From Aurantiochytrium sp. KH105 (taxonomy: Eukaryota; Sar; Bigyra; Thraustochytrida; Thraustochytriidae), in assembly GCA_003116975.1 (NCBI GenBank), contig BGKB01000042.1, positions 202,385-266,384 on the forward strand: DNA of 64,000 nt, read 5' to 3'. The translations under genes were made by a program, and so were the position numbers. The stretch's first letter is position 1. Every line of letters begins with the position of its first letter. Shown here piece after piece: positions 20,296 through 31,516 of this stretch. Below the pieces are notes generated by a model. It was not told the origin of the DNA, made no database searches, and saw nothing but the letters and a program-made list of their open reading frames with translations.

Positions 20296-22758
20296 TTAGT
20301 CGATCTGAAAGAAAAAGTCGTGATTGAGGAGATCAAGGGCGCTTGGGCGCGCGTCAGGGTCCTTTTGAAAGCAGAGGTCAAGGACAGCGCGCACTTGCAA
20401 TGGAACAGCGTCTGGGATTGGGGGCCCGTTCGGGGAACTTGCAATTTTAAAAATAGCAGCAATGGGCTGATCAACGCCTGGCCAGGGTCGTGAACCCGAA
20501 GACATTTCCAGAACAGTTGCTGCGAGCGACCAAATGTCGGCAGGCAAGTTGTATGCTGTTTCCTTGACGACCTCGGGCGCCATCCAAGGCACCGAGCCAC
20601 GAATGCGTCGAAGCGTCTCGTCGCGGTCGGCAGTGCCCATTTCGGAGAGAATCCGAGAGCATCCGAAATCCGCAAGTTTGCAAGTGCCGTCAAGCGTGAC
20701 CAGCACATTGGCTCCCTTAATGTCCCGATGAATAACATTCATGCTGTGCAGGTATTGAATACCCAAGAGCATTTGGTACGTGTACTTGCGGGTAAGATCA
20801 ACAGAGAGGGCGCCGAACTCTTTGATGACGCTGGAAAGACTTCCTCCGGGCACATACTCGAGAAAGATTTCCAGGGTTGTTTCCTGCTCGACAAAGCGCG
20901 TCGCGACGTATTGTACAATGTTTTCGTGCTCGAGCCGCCGCATGACGATGACTTCCTCTTCGTGCTGGCGCTTGACGTCGTCGCTGACGTCGGTCCGCAG
21001 CCGCTTGACAGCGTAGAGTGTGCCAGACCGCTTGTCGAGCGCGCGATGGACGCTGCCAAAGGATCCCTTACCAAAGGGAATCTCATTGATGACGACGCTG
21101 TCGAAATCAATATCCATGATTGAGTGCATTCCAGCACCCCCGCTGTTGCTGCTGCAGCTCGTGCTTGCGTGAGAGGCGATCGAGTCGCGCCGCGGCAAAT
21201 ACGAGGAGGACGAAGGCAATGTGGGGTGCACTGGACGCGGACTGTGGTCTCGCGGCGAGTAGCGCGTGGATGTTGGAACTCCGATGGTCGTTTTGAGCGC
21301 AGGACGAGGCGCCAGCCGGCCCCGGGACACTGAAGGGTGGTCCGGGGACAGAGGCGTGTAGCGCGGCACGGGCAGGACGGAGTCGGTGTGGCGGCGGTCG
21401 CGGGGTTGCCTCTCGCCCTGTTGCGTGTAGTTGCGCCCGAGACGATCCGGACGCTGGTGCGGGCGAACGAACCTTCCCGAGACCGGCGAGACGCCATGCG
21501 GTGCAATGACTGTGGCGGACGACGCAGGCGAGTCTGGGTTGTGGATTTCTGCGGTCTCATCGACCGGTTTGATGGCGGTGAGGTGGGGACGAACGACCCG
21601 TTTGCGGTGCGAGTTGAGACGCGCACCACCGATGGGTCGGCCGCTTGCTTGCGCGAGCGCAAGATCTGACTTGGAGCGTTCCGCGTCCAAACGGCTGTTG
21701 CGACGTGGCATGCGTGTAGCGTTGTTGTTGTTGTTTGAGGGTGCCCCGGGAAGGTAGTTGCTCATGCGTTGCAAGTTCTCCATGTCCGTCATGTTATGTT
21801 CGGGCAGAAGACTTACAGTGATGTTTCGCTGATGACGCGGAGATCGCGAGAGTCGTCTTCGCGCGCCGTTGCCGCCGCCAGTGCGGTACATGCCCCCCGG
21901 GGCCTCGTTAAATTTGTGTGGGGAGGCCTTACTCGGGGGCTGGGGCGGCAGAGGGCAATGTGGTTGTGGTGAGTTCGGAAAAGATGGTTGCATTTCCGGG
22001 ATCTCGTCGGCTGAGTTCGATCGGCGCAAGTTGCCTCTTGAGGGGATCTCGAAACCAAGGTAGTTTTTCGGCGTGCGCGGAGACATGAAAAAGGTGGAAC
22101 CCGATTCGTAGCTAGCGCCTGAGGAGGGCGACCCGAGGTGCAGGCTGCTATCAAAGCCCGCAACGCTGGGTTCGTCCGTGTCGCTTCCGGTGGAGACGCG
22201 CGACTCGAGCATGAGGCCAAGGTCGCTCTGGGATGGTCGAACGAGGTTGTGTTGCATTTGTGGGGGAAGCTGGCCCAGCTGATACTGCTCGAGGATCTCG
22301 CCGTGGCTCATCGCGGATCCTCTTCGCTGAAGGTCGCTTTTGCTTTTCCTGAGCGCCTGGCCTGTGGAGAATGGGTTGACTTGCGCGTCCTCTTCCTGGT
22401 TGGAATCGTTGTTGCTTTTCCCGCGCTCTCCGTCGTCAGTGTCTGCGTCGACCTCGGGCCATTTGTTGTTGTTGTTCTTGTTGTGCCAGCGCGGGTTCTT
22501 TTCCAAGTTCGAGTTTTTGTTGGCCCTGTTCGCCAGGGCCTCCTCCTCCTCCTCAACCTCCTCTTCGGAGCGTCTGCCTTCGAGCGTCGCGCCTTCACTT
22601 CGGAACGCGCGCACGAGCTTCGTCCTTGCGCCTCTCCTCGCCTGCTGCTGCTGCTGCTGCTGCTGCTGCTCGCCCGCCTGTCGCTGCGCGTCCGTCGGCC
22701 TGGGTCGCGGCGTCCCCGCCTCTTGCTGCGCCGGCATCGCCATCATGATCCCCTCCAT
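20296..22758 (-). CDS. STE11/MAPKKK-like serine/threonine protein kinase
   Basis: An 820-aa intronless protein from ATG 22758. The N-terminal 550 residues are low complexity: nine Gln near residue 35, a Glu run, and many Ser/Arg/Pro. The kinase domain (about 553-818) is complete: GKGSFGSV loop, AVKR Lys, HRDIKGANV catalytic loop, DFG and GSVPWMAPEV activation segment. The sequence GANVLV with PWMAPEV is typical of MAPKKK (MEKK/STE11) kinases, which phosphorylate MAPKKs. The kinase starts near residue 553 and runs to the C-terminus, so regulation is probably through the long N-terminal part. The (CTG)8 on the plus strand near 22648-22671 codes the Gln run. Confidence 0.9.
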   Translation of the reverse strand: MEGIMMAMPAQQEAGTPRPRPTDAQRQAGEQQQQQQQQQARRGARTKLVRAFRSEGATLEGRRSEEEVEEEEEALANRANKNSNLEKNPRWHNKNNNNKWPEVDADTDDGERGKSNNDSNQEEDAQVNPFSTGQALRKSKSDLQRRGSAMSHGEILEQYQLGQLPPQMQHNLVRPSQSDLGLMLESRVSTGSDTDEPSVAGFDSSLHLGSPSSGASYESGSTFFMSPRTPKNYLGFEIPSRGNLRRSNSADEIPEMQPSFPNSPQPHCPLPPQPPSKASPHKFNEAPGGMYRTGGGNGARRRLSRSPRHQRNITVSLLPEHNMTDMENLQRMSNYLPGAPSNNNNNATRMPRRNSRLDAERSKSDLALAQASGRPIGGARLNSHRKRVVRPHLTAIKPVDETAEIHNPDSPASSATVIAPHGVSPVSGRFVRPHQRPDRLGRNYTQQGERQPRDRRHTDSVLPVPRYTPLSPDHPSVSRGRLAPRPALKTTIGVPTSTRYSPRDHSPRPVHPTLPSSSSYLPRRDSIASHASTSCSSNSGGAGMHSIMDIDFDSVVINEIPFGKGSFGSVHRALDKRSGTLYAVKRLRTDVSDDVKRQHEEEVIVMRRLEHENIVQYVATRFVEQETTLEIFLEYVPGGSLSSVIKEFGALSVDLTRKYTYQMLLGIQYLHSMNVIHRDIKGANVLVTLDGTCKLADFGCSRILSEMGTADRDETLRRIRGSVPWMAPEVVKETAYNLPADIWSLAATVLEMSSGSRPWPGVDQPIAAIFKIASSPNGPPIPDAVPLQVRAVLDLCFQKDPDARPSALDLLNHDFFFQID

Positions 22759-22895
22759 CCGCTCCTTGCGCGCGCGCGCGTCTCCGCTCCTTCCGCGCCG
22801 CTGCGCCGCGCGCCGTCGCCCCGACCCTGCGCGCGCGTCTGCCTCCGCGTACCGCCTCTCGCGCTCGACGCGGCCTCGCTCGGCACTTGGCGGTC

Positions 22896-22960
22896 TGCTC
22901 TGCTGCGCTTTCCTCTGCTGCGCTTTGCTCTGCTCCGCTCTGCTCTGCTTGCTCTGCTCG
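22896..22960 (-). repeat. Degenerate pentamer repeat, (CAGAG)n on the sense strand of the kinase
   Basis: Imperfect CTCTG/CTGCG/CTTTG units with period 5, lying 140-200 bp upstream of the MAPKKK-like start codon. Confidence 0.6.
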
Positions 22961-25900
22961 ATCCGCGTGTCTTTCTACCTCCGCCTTTCCCCCCCCCCCC
23001 TCTCTCTCGCTTCCTCTGCCTGCCTGGCACTCAGACCCCGCCCGCCTGTCCCCCCCTCGCAGCCCCCTCTCTGTGGGCCCCTGTCTGTCACTGTCAGTCA
23101 GTCACGTCAATCATGTCTCGCTTCCTTCCTGGCCGCTTCTTCCTGCCGCCCTCAGCCCCGCAGTCACGCACCGCAGTGGGGCTGCGGCCCAGCGCTGCTG
23201 CTTCGGCCCCTCCTCCCGGGTCTTTCACCGGCCGCCGATTCTTTCGCGCCTCGCCGCGGCCACGCGCTGCAGTGGCGGCTCGTCTTTCACCCGGAGCTTC
23301 GCGGCTTCTGCCTCCCTCCGAGACCCTCGCAGCCGCGACTCGCGCGCGAGCCTCGCTGGCTGGCTGGCTGGCTGGGGCTCTTCCTTCCCCGCGGATTCTT
23401 CTGCCTTCCTCCCTCCCCTTCCCCTTCCCTCTTCCTCTACTTATTTCCTCCTTTTCCCGCCCTCGCGGCGAGGAAGAATCGTCGTCGCGGGCGCGGGAAA
23501 ACTATCAGACCGAGGCCAGGATACGCGCGCCCCGTCACCGGTGGCTGCAGCGTCTCGTCCCCTCCCCTCTCGTCCGTCTCGTCTCGGCCGGCGTCCGTCC
23601 GGGACCCCGACTCGGCCGCTGTCGAGGACCGCGCGCTCGCGCCTTCGCATGCAGGCGCGCCCTGAAAGACGCGGCCGCCGCCCTTGAAAGACGCGCCGCG
23701 GCTCGAAAGACCCGCCGGCCCGGACCAATGGGATGCGCGGGTCCGTCGCCTCCTCGCCTCGCAGGGAAGCACGCGCAGGCATGCGAGACACGCACGCACT
23801 GCCGCGCAAGGAAGTTGGAGGTGGCCAGGAGCGAGAGAGAGGATGGGAGGGGGAAGCGCGAGCCTGCCGCGCGGGCGGGGCCTGGCCAGAAGCAGGCAGG
23901 CTAGCGTGCGGCCAAGCGGTGTGCGCCGGCAGGCAGCCTGCCTGCTTACGCTGCGGTTGCGGCGGCGTGGACGGGGCGCCGAAGTGAGTGAGTGACCGTT
24001 GAGCGGCGGGGTGCGGGGCGCGTGTGGGTACGCGCCCCCGCAGCCGCCACTGCGACTCATTCGCTTGGTCGGTCTGTCGCCCCAAGAGCACGTGGGAGGA
24101 GGTCGCCTCCGAGCCAGGCAATGCTAGGCAAGGCAAGGCTCGACTTGGCAAGACACGGCATGGCAAGGCTCGCTTCTTCATCATCTGGCATCTTCTCCGA
24201 GGCGCTCGGGCTCGCAGAAGGCCGAGGCAGAAGAAGGAGAAGAAGAATCGAGACGCTCGCGCTCGCATCGCCAGCGAGCGATTCGGCGTTCGAGCGAGGC
24301 GAAGCGCGGTCACTGCCTGGCGCCGAGATAGATGAAAACGCAACAGAGAGGACCAATTTTGAAGACGGGAATGGAGGGACCGCCACCACTGACGCGGCAC
24401 AAACACAAACAAATAAACAAGCAACAGCAAACGGCGCAGTACAGCACAGCACAGCTCAGCATTACAATGGCAAGCGACAGCGACACAAGCAAGAGCAAGA
24501 TCAAGATCAAGAGGAGAAACCCGCCAGACGAACAGTTCTGCGGAAATCCAGTGCAGGCCAGCAAGCCACACCAAACCGCCGGCGAAGGAGAAGCTGCGAA
24601 GCTTGGCGAAGGAAATCGCGGCACGACGCAAGTCGTCGAGACACGCCCGGTCGACGAAATGTTGCGAGACGAAACGATGGCGAGACCCCAGGCACCAGGC
24701 TCCAGGCACGGGCCACGAGACCAGTCTCGTCCGCATCGCGAGCGTGCGTGCGTGCCTAGCCGACACGAGACGAGAGAGACCTCCCGAGACCAGACCTAGA
24801 CGAGACCAGTCCCGTCGAGCCCTGCGGTTTCAGGTCAGACGTTCGCAAGAAATCATTTTTCTCCTCCGCTCCGAAGGTTCGCTTTGCGAGGCACGGGCCC
24901 ACCCAACTCTGCGGCCGCGTGCGCCTCGGCCGGTCGGCAACCACGCCATCGTCGAGCGCGTCTCTCGAGCCGCCGCGACATGATAAACGATGCACGCTGG
25001 TCGCTAGCCGCGCTCAGCGAGGGTTCGCGTGCAGCTGGAACCGGACGAGCGACCGGCAAACCGTGCGTGTGGAGCTCGCATTCGCAGCAGCAGGAACAGA
25101 AAAAACATCAGCAAAAACAGCAGCTGCAGCTGCAGCTCGCTGTCGCGCGGGGTTTCTAGCGTTGCTGCGAGCTGCGTCGGCGAAGCTTGAGCTTGAGATG
25201 TTGCCGTTTCGTGCCACCAAGAACGGCGGCCGACGACGCGTTGTCGACTTCGCCGGGAATCGGGGCGAGACTGGTCGCCTGGCCACCCACCAGTCGAACC
25301 GGAGCTGCTGATTGGTTGCGTGGTCGGTCTCACGGGGGTGACAGCCAAAGGGACCGACAAAGCTGAAGGCGAACAATATCGCTCGCGGCCAGCCGCCCCG
25401 GCAGGTTGATTGGTTCGATCGTTGGTTGGCTGCAAACGTTGATTGGCTGGCTGGCGGGCGGCCAAATCTGCGCCGGGCCTGCCACCTAGCTTCGATCGTA
25501 CAAAACCCGGGGTCCGTGCCAAGTCCTCTGGGCAACCTTGGCGGTTTTGGGGCGCCCAAGTGTCAGAAAGCAGTTGCTGCGCGTTGTGCCTCTCTCCCGC
25601 TGGGCGCAGCCCGTGCATCGCACTCGGGTCCACTTGGGGAAATCGTTAATCCACGTACTTGGCCTCAGTGCTTGCTGCCAGCTATGCTGGATGGGTGGAG
25701 CGAGCGAGTGCGCGCGCGCGCGCGGGGCGGCCGAGCCTGGGGCGTGGAAGGAAGGGCTCACGCGCGAGCGGCTGGTCGGGGGCGAGTCGATCGCTGGGCG
25801 AACGGACGGACGGATGGCCATGGAGGGAGGGAGGGCTGCGATGCGCGTCGAAGCGATGCGATGCGAGGCGACGCGACGCGAGGCTGGCCTGGGCCGGGCG

Positions 25901-27293
25901 AGCAGTCCCGGGCAAGCTAGGGCCCCCTGTGTGCTACGCTGTGGGGGCGAAGGGCGCCCGTCGGCGGTCTTTCGCACGGCCACAGCCCGTGAACAGTCGC
26001 GCAGACTGTGATAATTTCGGAGGAAAGAAGCCCCACAGCCAGCATGCACATGGACGCCTCCCGCCGCGCTGTGCCGCCTTTCCTCGCAGGCGCGGAGGCG
26101 GGCAGGGCAGGGCAGGCAGGCAGGCACACAGGCCGACCGATCGACCAACCGATCGGGCGAGGAGGCACGGAGGCAGAGCCGATGCCGCAGACGCCAGCCA
26201 GGGCGCAGCAGCACAGACGTCGTGGGGCGACTCAGGCGCGTGGCCTCCGAGGCTCCGTCGAACTCTGTGCCACCGCAGCAGCAGCGGCAGCGGGATGAAA
26301 AGGCGGCGGGTTTTTCATCCGATCGAACGGTGCAGAACTTGTCTTTGTTTGTTTTTGTGTGCGCCGGAGCCTGGTCTGGTGCGGTGTCTCGCATTCAATT
26401 TCCATTTCCATCCAGGCCTCCGCTTGAGTCTCCTCCTCCTGGCCACCCGCCGTGCCGCGGTATGGCGCGCAGGAGCGACGCTCGCCGTTCGCGACACGCG
26501 CTGACGATGTGATCGCGTCCGCCAATGTCGGCGAGCCCCGTGGATGCTGCTGCTGGTGCTGGAGTTGCTGCCGCTGGCGGCCTCTTTTGGCGCGGCACGC
26601 CGCTGCCGCGGGTTGGAATGGGAGAGTATAGAAGTGCGCTCAGGCGGATCAAATGCACGGCGTCAATTTCTTTCTATCGAGCGAGGCGATACTTGTTCGG
26701 AGTTCTTGACCAGTCGTTGTGACCGTGAAAGCGGTTTCTGGCTCATCCCGATCTTCGCCCGTTTTCAAGTTGGTCTCGGTCTAAAGTCTGTTCCTGGCTC
26801 TTCGTTTCTTCGACGAGCCGCCATGGCCAATAGCATTATCTATCCGATTCCATCTGCAGCAGCTGCAGCTGCTGCTGCTCCTGCTGCTGCTGCTGCTGCT
26901 GCTGCAGTAGTAGGAGTCTTGGCCTCGTGGAGTCTTCGTCTCGTAGATAGACGGTGCGGTGTGCGCTGCCCGTGCCGGCTGCAGTGCACTGCATGCACGC
27001 GAAACCAACTGCAAACAGCCGGCGCGAGGGAGGACTCGGAGAGCACGCGCCTCTCGATGGCGGCTCGCTTTCGCAGCGACGGGCGAGACGAGCGAGGCAC
27101 GAGCTCGCTCGCTCCAACCGATGCGACCTGGCCGCTTGGCTGGCTGGTCGTGCTCGCATCGCCGTAGACGAGGGCGCGGCGCATGCGGTCCCACCACGGC
27201 GCGGCCTGACTCGAGGCGGCGCCTGGCTTGTGGGACAGGGGAACGGCCGTTGGGTATCATAAAAGTAGTTGTTGTTCTCGTTATCGCGAACTG

Positions 27294-27334
27294 GGACTGG
27301 GACTGGGACTGGGACTGGGACTTGGACTGGGACG
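27294..27334 (+). repeat. Hexanucleotide repeat (CTGGGA)n
   Basis: About seven CTGGGA units with one CTTGGA variant, inside the gene-poor stretch. Confidence 0.85.
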
Positions 27335-28694
27335 CATGCGGCCACGGACACAGCCGCACCGCCTGCGCGACGAGAACTCCGTGAGCGCAGCGCTGCGCTC
27401 TAGCCTGAAGCTTTGGCGCGCCACACCACCAGCGCTGCGCTCGTGGCTGGCTGGCTTGTGCTCCTCAAGTTGCGAGCGACGTCACGAGGCCGCGAGAGAG
27501 AGCGAGCTCCACGTCGTCCATAATAACCGTCGACTCTGCGCAGCGACGGACGCGCGACGCGGGCGGCCGGTGGACGCGATCGCGATGGGCGAGCGGTCTC
27601 CGAGGCGCGCGAGGACCGGACGCGAAGACGTCGCTCGGTCGCTCGCTGCGCGCGCCAGCCCACCGGTACCCCGCGGCTCCAACAAAGCGCGACCGTTACG
27701 AGCTCGAGGACGCGGCGCTGTGCGGCGACGAGACCGCCGCCAAGAAGGAGCTCTCTTCCCTACGAGCGCAATCTGCGCGGCGCGTGGGGAATTGAGTGGT
27801 CGCTCTCGCTGCCAGCTGCAGCTGCCAATGCTGCGCGCGGCTGTCGACGACCAGCTGGCAGCAGGTAGCAGCAGCAGCAGATCGTGGGACGCGTCCGCGA
27901 GGCCGTTATGCGCGAGGCACTCGACATGGCCTGTCGGGAAGAGATTCTTGGGTGGAAACGACGTCCGCGGACGTTGTGTTGTCGCCGTGGCTTGATGCAG
28001 TGGATGTAAGACGAGGCACATCCGCAGCAGGCTGCGCGGACCTCTCACGCACAAGTCTGCCGGCCGCTGCTCCAACGCGCCGGAAGAAAAGCACTCCAAG
28101 CGGCGGTAGGGACGGCGGCAGGCAGCGGTCGCGTCGATGTCGACGTCGTCGTTGTCACTAATTTAACGGTCCGTCGTATCAGTTCGCTCGAGTCCTGGTG
28201 GTGTGCCTCGCGGTAGCCATCGTCACTGGGGCGGACGAATGGATGGAGGGCTGGTTGGTTGGCCATTGGCTGGCCGGCTGCCTGGGGGCCGACTCGCTGT
28301 CGATGACGGGTTGACCACCATTTTGCCACGCCGTGAAATGGAAGAATCTGCACGCTTGGGTCGAGAATTCGCTACAAGCATTATGGGAAAAGAACCAGCC
28401 AACCAGCCTCGGTGAGGCAAAGGGTCTGAGCTGAACAATGTCGTCGGAAGTGGTTCTTGAACAAAGTCTCATACGATTTTTCTTTCCAGTTTCACGCGAG
28501 GTCGTCCGTCCGCCAAACTGCGCGCCATGCTGTGAAAAGGAAGAACTCGCACGCTTGGGACGGATCATCGCTAAACAGCGTCCATGCGAGAGACTCGCCA
28601 GTAAGGACTGCAGCAAACAACCAAGCATAGTTTCTCGGCAGATTCCTGGCGGTTCTTATGATCAGCGTCCCTGCACACAACTTTCTTTCTTTAT

Positions 28695-29745
28695 TTATTT
28701 CTTTCGAGTAGTAAAATTATTCGCTAGCACAGCTGGCTGCTGGACGCAAATGAAATAAAATAGAGAATCAGATTCTTTGTTTCGTTCCACGATCAAGACT
28801 AGCCAAGAGAAAAATTGTCTCACACGTTGGAAGAGCCGCCGTGACAACGACTTTTCGGACGGCGTTTGCGACGCTAAGCGCTCCAGGATGGCTCTGCGAG
28901 TCTCAGACGAGCTCACTCCCATCAATTCAAGTTCCTCGTCAGTCAAGTCCACACACCTCCCCACTGAAATGAATTTTTGGTCAAGGAAACGAAGTACCAA
29001 GGCTCACGAGAGGTTGAGCTGATCGAGGATCACTCGCGCCACCTCAGCTCGCACGACATGACGAATGCAAGAATATCCACAATATCTTGCCGAGAATGAG
29101 CGTTCGCGACCGAGAGCGCAGTATTGCCTTCCTCGTCCATAAGGCTTGAATCTGCCACCGCCTTCCAGCAGAGCTTGACGCAATCCAAGAGGTCTTCGCA
29201 ACGATTTTCAGGTTTTGCGGGCTCTTTGCATGAAAGCAAAAGCACAGAATTGCCATAGTCGTCCCGCATATCGAGACTGGCGCCACACTAAGCGAGTTTT
29301 TTTTGCCATATCTGGCGCGGCAAAACGACAGGCGAGCATAAGAGAGGTCTAACCATCCTTATCTTGGACATTCAAGGAAATCTAGCAATTCTAACAATTT
29401 TAGCTTGGCTACAAGAACATGAAAACATGAAAGCGGCATTCCCGATCACGTCTTGCAAGTGTCGAGGTCAGCACCATGATCTAAGGGACACTGCACAATT
29501 GTGAGCTGGTCCCACACAGTCGCAAGCAGCTATCAATGGATTGCATGCAGATTCAGGCTCGCGCCATGTTCAATAAGCACTTTAGCCAAATAAGGCATAG
29601 CACGAGCAAGCATCAGTGCGGTGTTCCCTACGCTGTTCCGAAGATCCACGTTTGCGCCACGCTCAAAAAGAATTGTAGCAGTGTCCAAGACCCCATTCTC
29701 GCTAGCCAGCGAGCATCGTCAGCCTTTGAACTGACCAAGACCCGA
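28695..29745 (-). pseudogene. Decayed ankyrin-repeat + SAM-domain gene
   Basis: Read on the minus strand, recognisable pieces occur in the order of an ANK-SAM protein but in different frames. A first ankyrin unit (FERGANVDLRNSVGNTALML, IEHGASLNL) lies at about 29540-29710. A second (LIAAC, then after a frame change IVQCPLDHGADLDT) lies at about 29450-29535. A third follows an in-frame TGA at about 29452-29450 (SGMPLSC). A fourth is GASLDMRDDYGNSVLLLSC to MDEEGNTALSVA (29060-29285). The SAM core is VARVILDQLNLS, TGA, then VLRFLDQKFISV and LTDEELELMGV (28850-29040). At least three stops and three frame changes do not fit GT-AG introns. Neighbouring genes are intact, so general sequencing error is unlikely. 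Confidence 0.65.
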
Positions 29746-29865
29746 GTGGTCGGATGGATATGGGCAAACGCGAATACAACAAAGAGTGCCCAAATGTGAA
29801 AAAAAGAAAAGAAAAAAGGAAAAGTCAGAGGGAGAGCAAAATCAATTGCGACATCGCGGCATAGC

Positions 29866-30645
29866 CTACATAAAGTCACCGTCGAGGTTCTCATCCACGT
29901 ATGAGGCGGCGTGAGCAAGGCCACGAGCGTCCGCACCGCTAAAGTCAGCAAGGTCGTCGGTGTTGCTACGAGCAACGTTGGCAAACTTCTTGCCCACCTT
30001 CTTCTTCTTCTTGTTCTGATCAGTCTTGACACGCTCGTTCTTAATAACGTTAAGCACGGCAACAACCTCTGCAAAGTCTTCACCCTTGATGGTGCGGCCG
30101 AGGTGACGGCAGAGCTCCTTGAGGAACTCCTTGGTCATGAACGAGTCATCCTCGACCTCGATACGGTGGCCGATCGCCGAGGCGAAGTCCTTGTACTGCT
30201 CCTCTTCTTCGAGGGGAACGGCCTGCAAAAGGCTCTGGATGGCCTGGGCATCGAGAGTGCCTTCGTCCTTCTTGGCCTGGAACATCTCGCCCATGAGCGA
30301 GAGGTCCGATTCCTCGGCAAGCTGCTGAAGGCGCTGCTTCTCTGCGATTTTCTCCTCCTTGGAGAGTGGCTTGGCGTTGCGAAGAGCCTCGGCCTCCTTC
30401 TCGAGCTTTTCCTCCATCTCCTTCTTCTTGGCCTTGGTCATCTTCTTGGCCTTGGCCTTGGCGGCGTCGCCTTGCTTGCGAGCCTTGGTGGCCTCGCTGG
30501 CCTCGGCCTCGTTGCCAAAGTCTACCACCTCCTCGTCGTCGCTGTCCTCGAGGGCGGCGGCGGCGGCCTTGTCGTCGTCGACGCCGTCGGCGGCCGCCAG
30601 CACCTGGTCGGCCGCCGTCTCCCAGTCATCGTCATCCCACGACAT
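29866..30645 (-). CDS. EIF3J: Eukaryotic translation initiation factor 3 subunit J
   Basis: A 259-aa protein from ATG 30645; the longer frame upstream is UTR. The acidic N-terminus (MSWDDDDWE, then a DSDDEEVVDF patch), the long basic helical stretch rich in Lys/Glu (KAKKMTKAKKKEMEEKLEKE), the middle segment and the C-terminal end with KKKKKVGKKF and a Gly-Asp-rich tail match eIF3j/HCR1 throughout. The length agrees with the human and yeast proteins. It binds the 40S subunit near the decoding site and helps mRNA recruitment and ribosome recycling. Its neighbour RibB is on the same strand 870 bp upstream, so the two are probably transcribed separately. Confidence 0.93.
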   Translation of the reverse strand: MSWDDDDWETAADQVLAAADGVDDDKAAAAALEDSDDEEVVDFGNEAEASEATKARKQGDAAKAKAKKMTKAKKKEMEEKLEKEAEALRNAKPLSKEEKIAEKQRLQQLAEESDLSLMGEMFQAKKDEGTLDAQAIQSLLQAVPLEEEEQYKDFASAIGHRIEVEDDSFMTKEFLKELCRHLGRTIKGEDFAEVVAVLNVIKNERVKTDQNKKKKKVGKKFANVARSNTDDLADFSGADARGLAHAASYVDENLDGDFM

Positions 30646-31516
30646 CGCCTCGCGCGGCTGCTCGCCGCCCGCTCGCTTCCCCGCCCTCGCGCGCTCCCGC
30701 TCGCTCGCCGCGCTGCGCGCTTTCCTGGTCTGCGCGGGCGTCTGTCTGCGAGTCTGTCTTTCCGGATTGGATTGGCCGGAGCCACCAAAGAAGAAGGGCT
30801 CGCCGCGCACACTGCCGGTGCGCGAAGTTGAAGTAAGTGGCGGCGGCTGCAAGTGGACTTTCTCTCGAGACCATCGCGCCGGCCCGCCGGCCAGCCAGCC
30901 AGCGAGGGCGACCTCGAGGAAGACAAGGTCGCCTTGACCGAGGAGACCTTGCAGGCGACCTTGCAGCAGCGAGGCTCACTTGGGCACCGGTCGGGGAGGT
31001 ATGAAGGTCGCGGCGAGGAGGAGAAGAGGAATTTTCAATGAAATGTGTGATTTGGAGTGACGATCTCTGCATCACATCAAGAGCTCGTTGCGTGAATAGG
31101 CAGCTGCTTCGTGTTTGTTAACACAGGGCAAACATGGATGAAACGATGAAATGGAGCTTCTCGCACGAGCAACAAAGGAAGCGAGCGACAATGACGAGAA
31201 GACGAGCAAGGAAAAAAAGAACTTTGGGGTGTCAGATGATTGAACATCAGCGCATGATATTGATTATGAGAAAATAGATAAACAGTCTAGCAGTGAGGGT
31301 GACGCAGACGCCAGGGTGTGCTGGACCGCCTACCTGCAGCAGAGTAAGAACACGGCGCATATGCCGCCGGTCTGTCCAGCTCAGCGGAACCTGACGTGAC
31401 CTGAGACAACAAGACTCAGGAAGGACGAACGATCGATCGAGATGCTTGCGCGGGAAGATTTGGAAAAAGAAAAGGACGAGGGCCTAACTTGCGACAAGAC
31501 ACGTGTAATGTCGAGC
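30646..31516. other. Intergenic region, 0.87 kb
   Basis: Runs from the eIF3j 5' flank to the RibB 3' flank. GC-rich near eIF3j and AT-richer near RibB. No repeat longer than short GCC/GACCTTG duplications and no gene was found. Confidence 0.4.

Larger units (their letters stand above)
22759..28694. other. Long stretch (5.9 kb) with no supported gene
   Basis: Very GC-rich and low in complexity. Long frames overlap on both strands, but none shows a domain, a hydrophobic pattern or a conserved motif. Recognisable pieces are CTCTG pentamers (22896-22960), a pyrimidine-rich tract (about 22980-23110), TGGC repeats (about 23359-23380), GGCAA units (24115-24140), a CTG/CAG cluster (26850-26910) and a CTGGGA hexamer array (27294-27334). 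It may be a long 5' region of the kinase gene, non-coding transcripts or gene-free DNA. Confidence 0.5.

Noticed and set aside
22138-23904. 588-codon plus-strand frame across the kinase start and upstream region
   Set aside because: It overlaps the MAPKKK-like gene in antisense and continues into pyrimidine-rich low-complexity DNA, with Leu/Arg/Ala composition and no domain.
23441-24766. 441-codon minus-strand frame in the gene-poor block
   Set aside because: No domain or hydrophobic pattern. Similar overlapping frames exist on the other strand, and the composition follows local GC and repeats.
28695-29745. TGA codons in the ANK-SAM region read as selenocysteine or the region as a multi-intron gene
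   Set aside because: The TGAs are not in redox motifs, and there are also frame changes and TAG/TAA-type breaks. The best GT-AG pairs do not join the correct frames.
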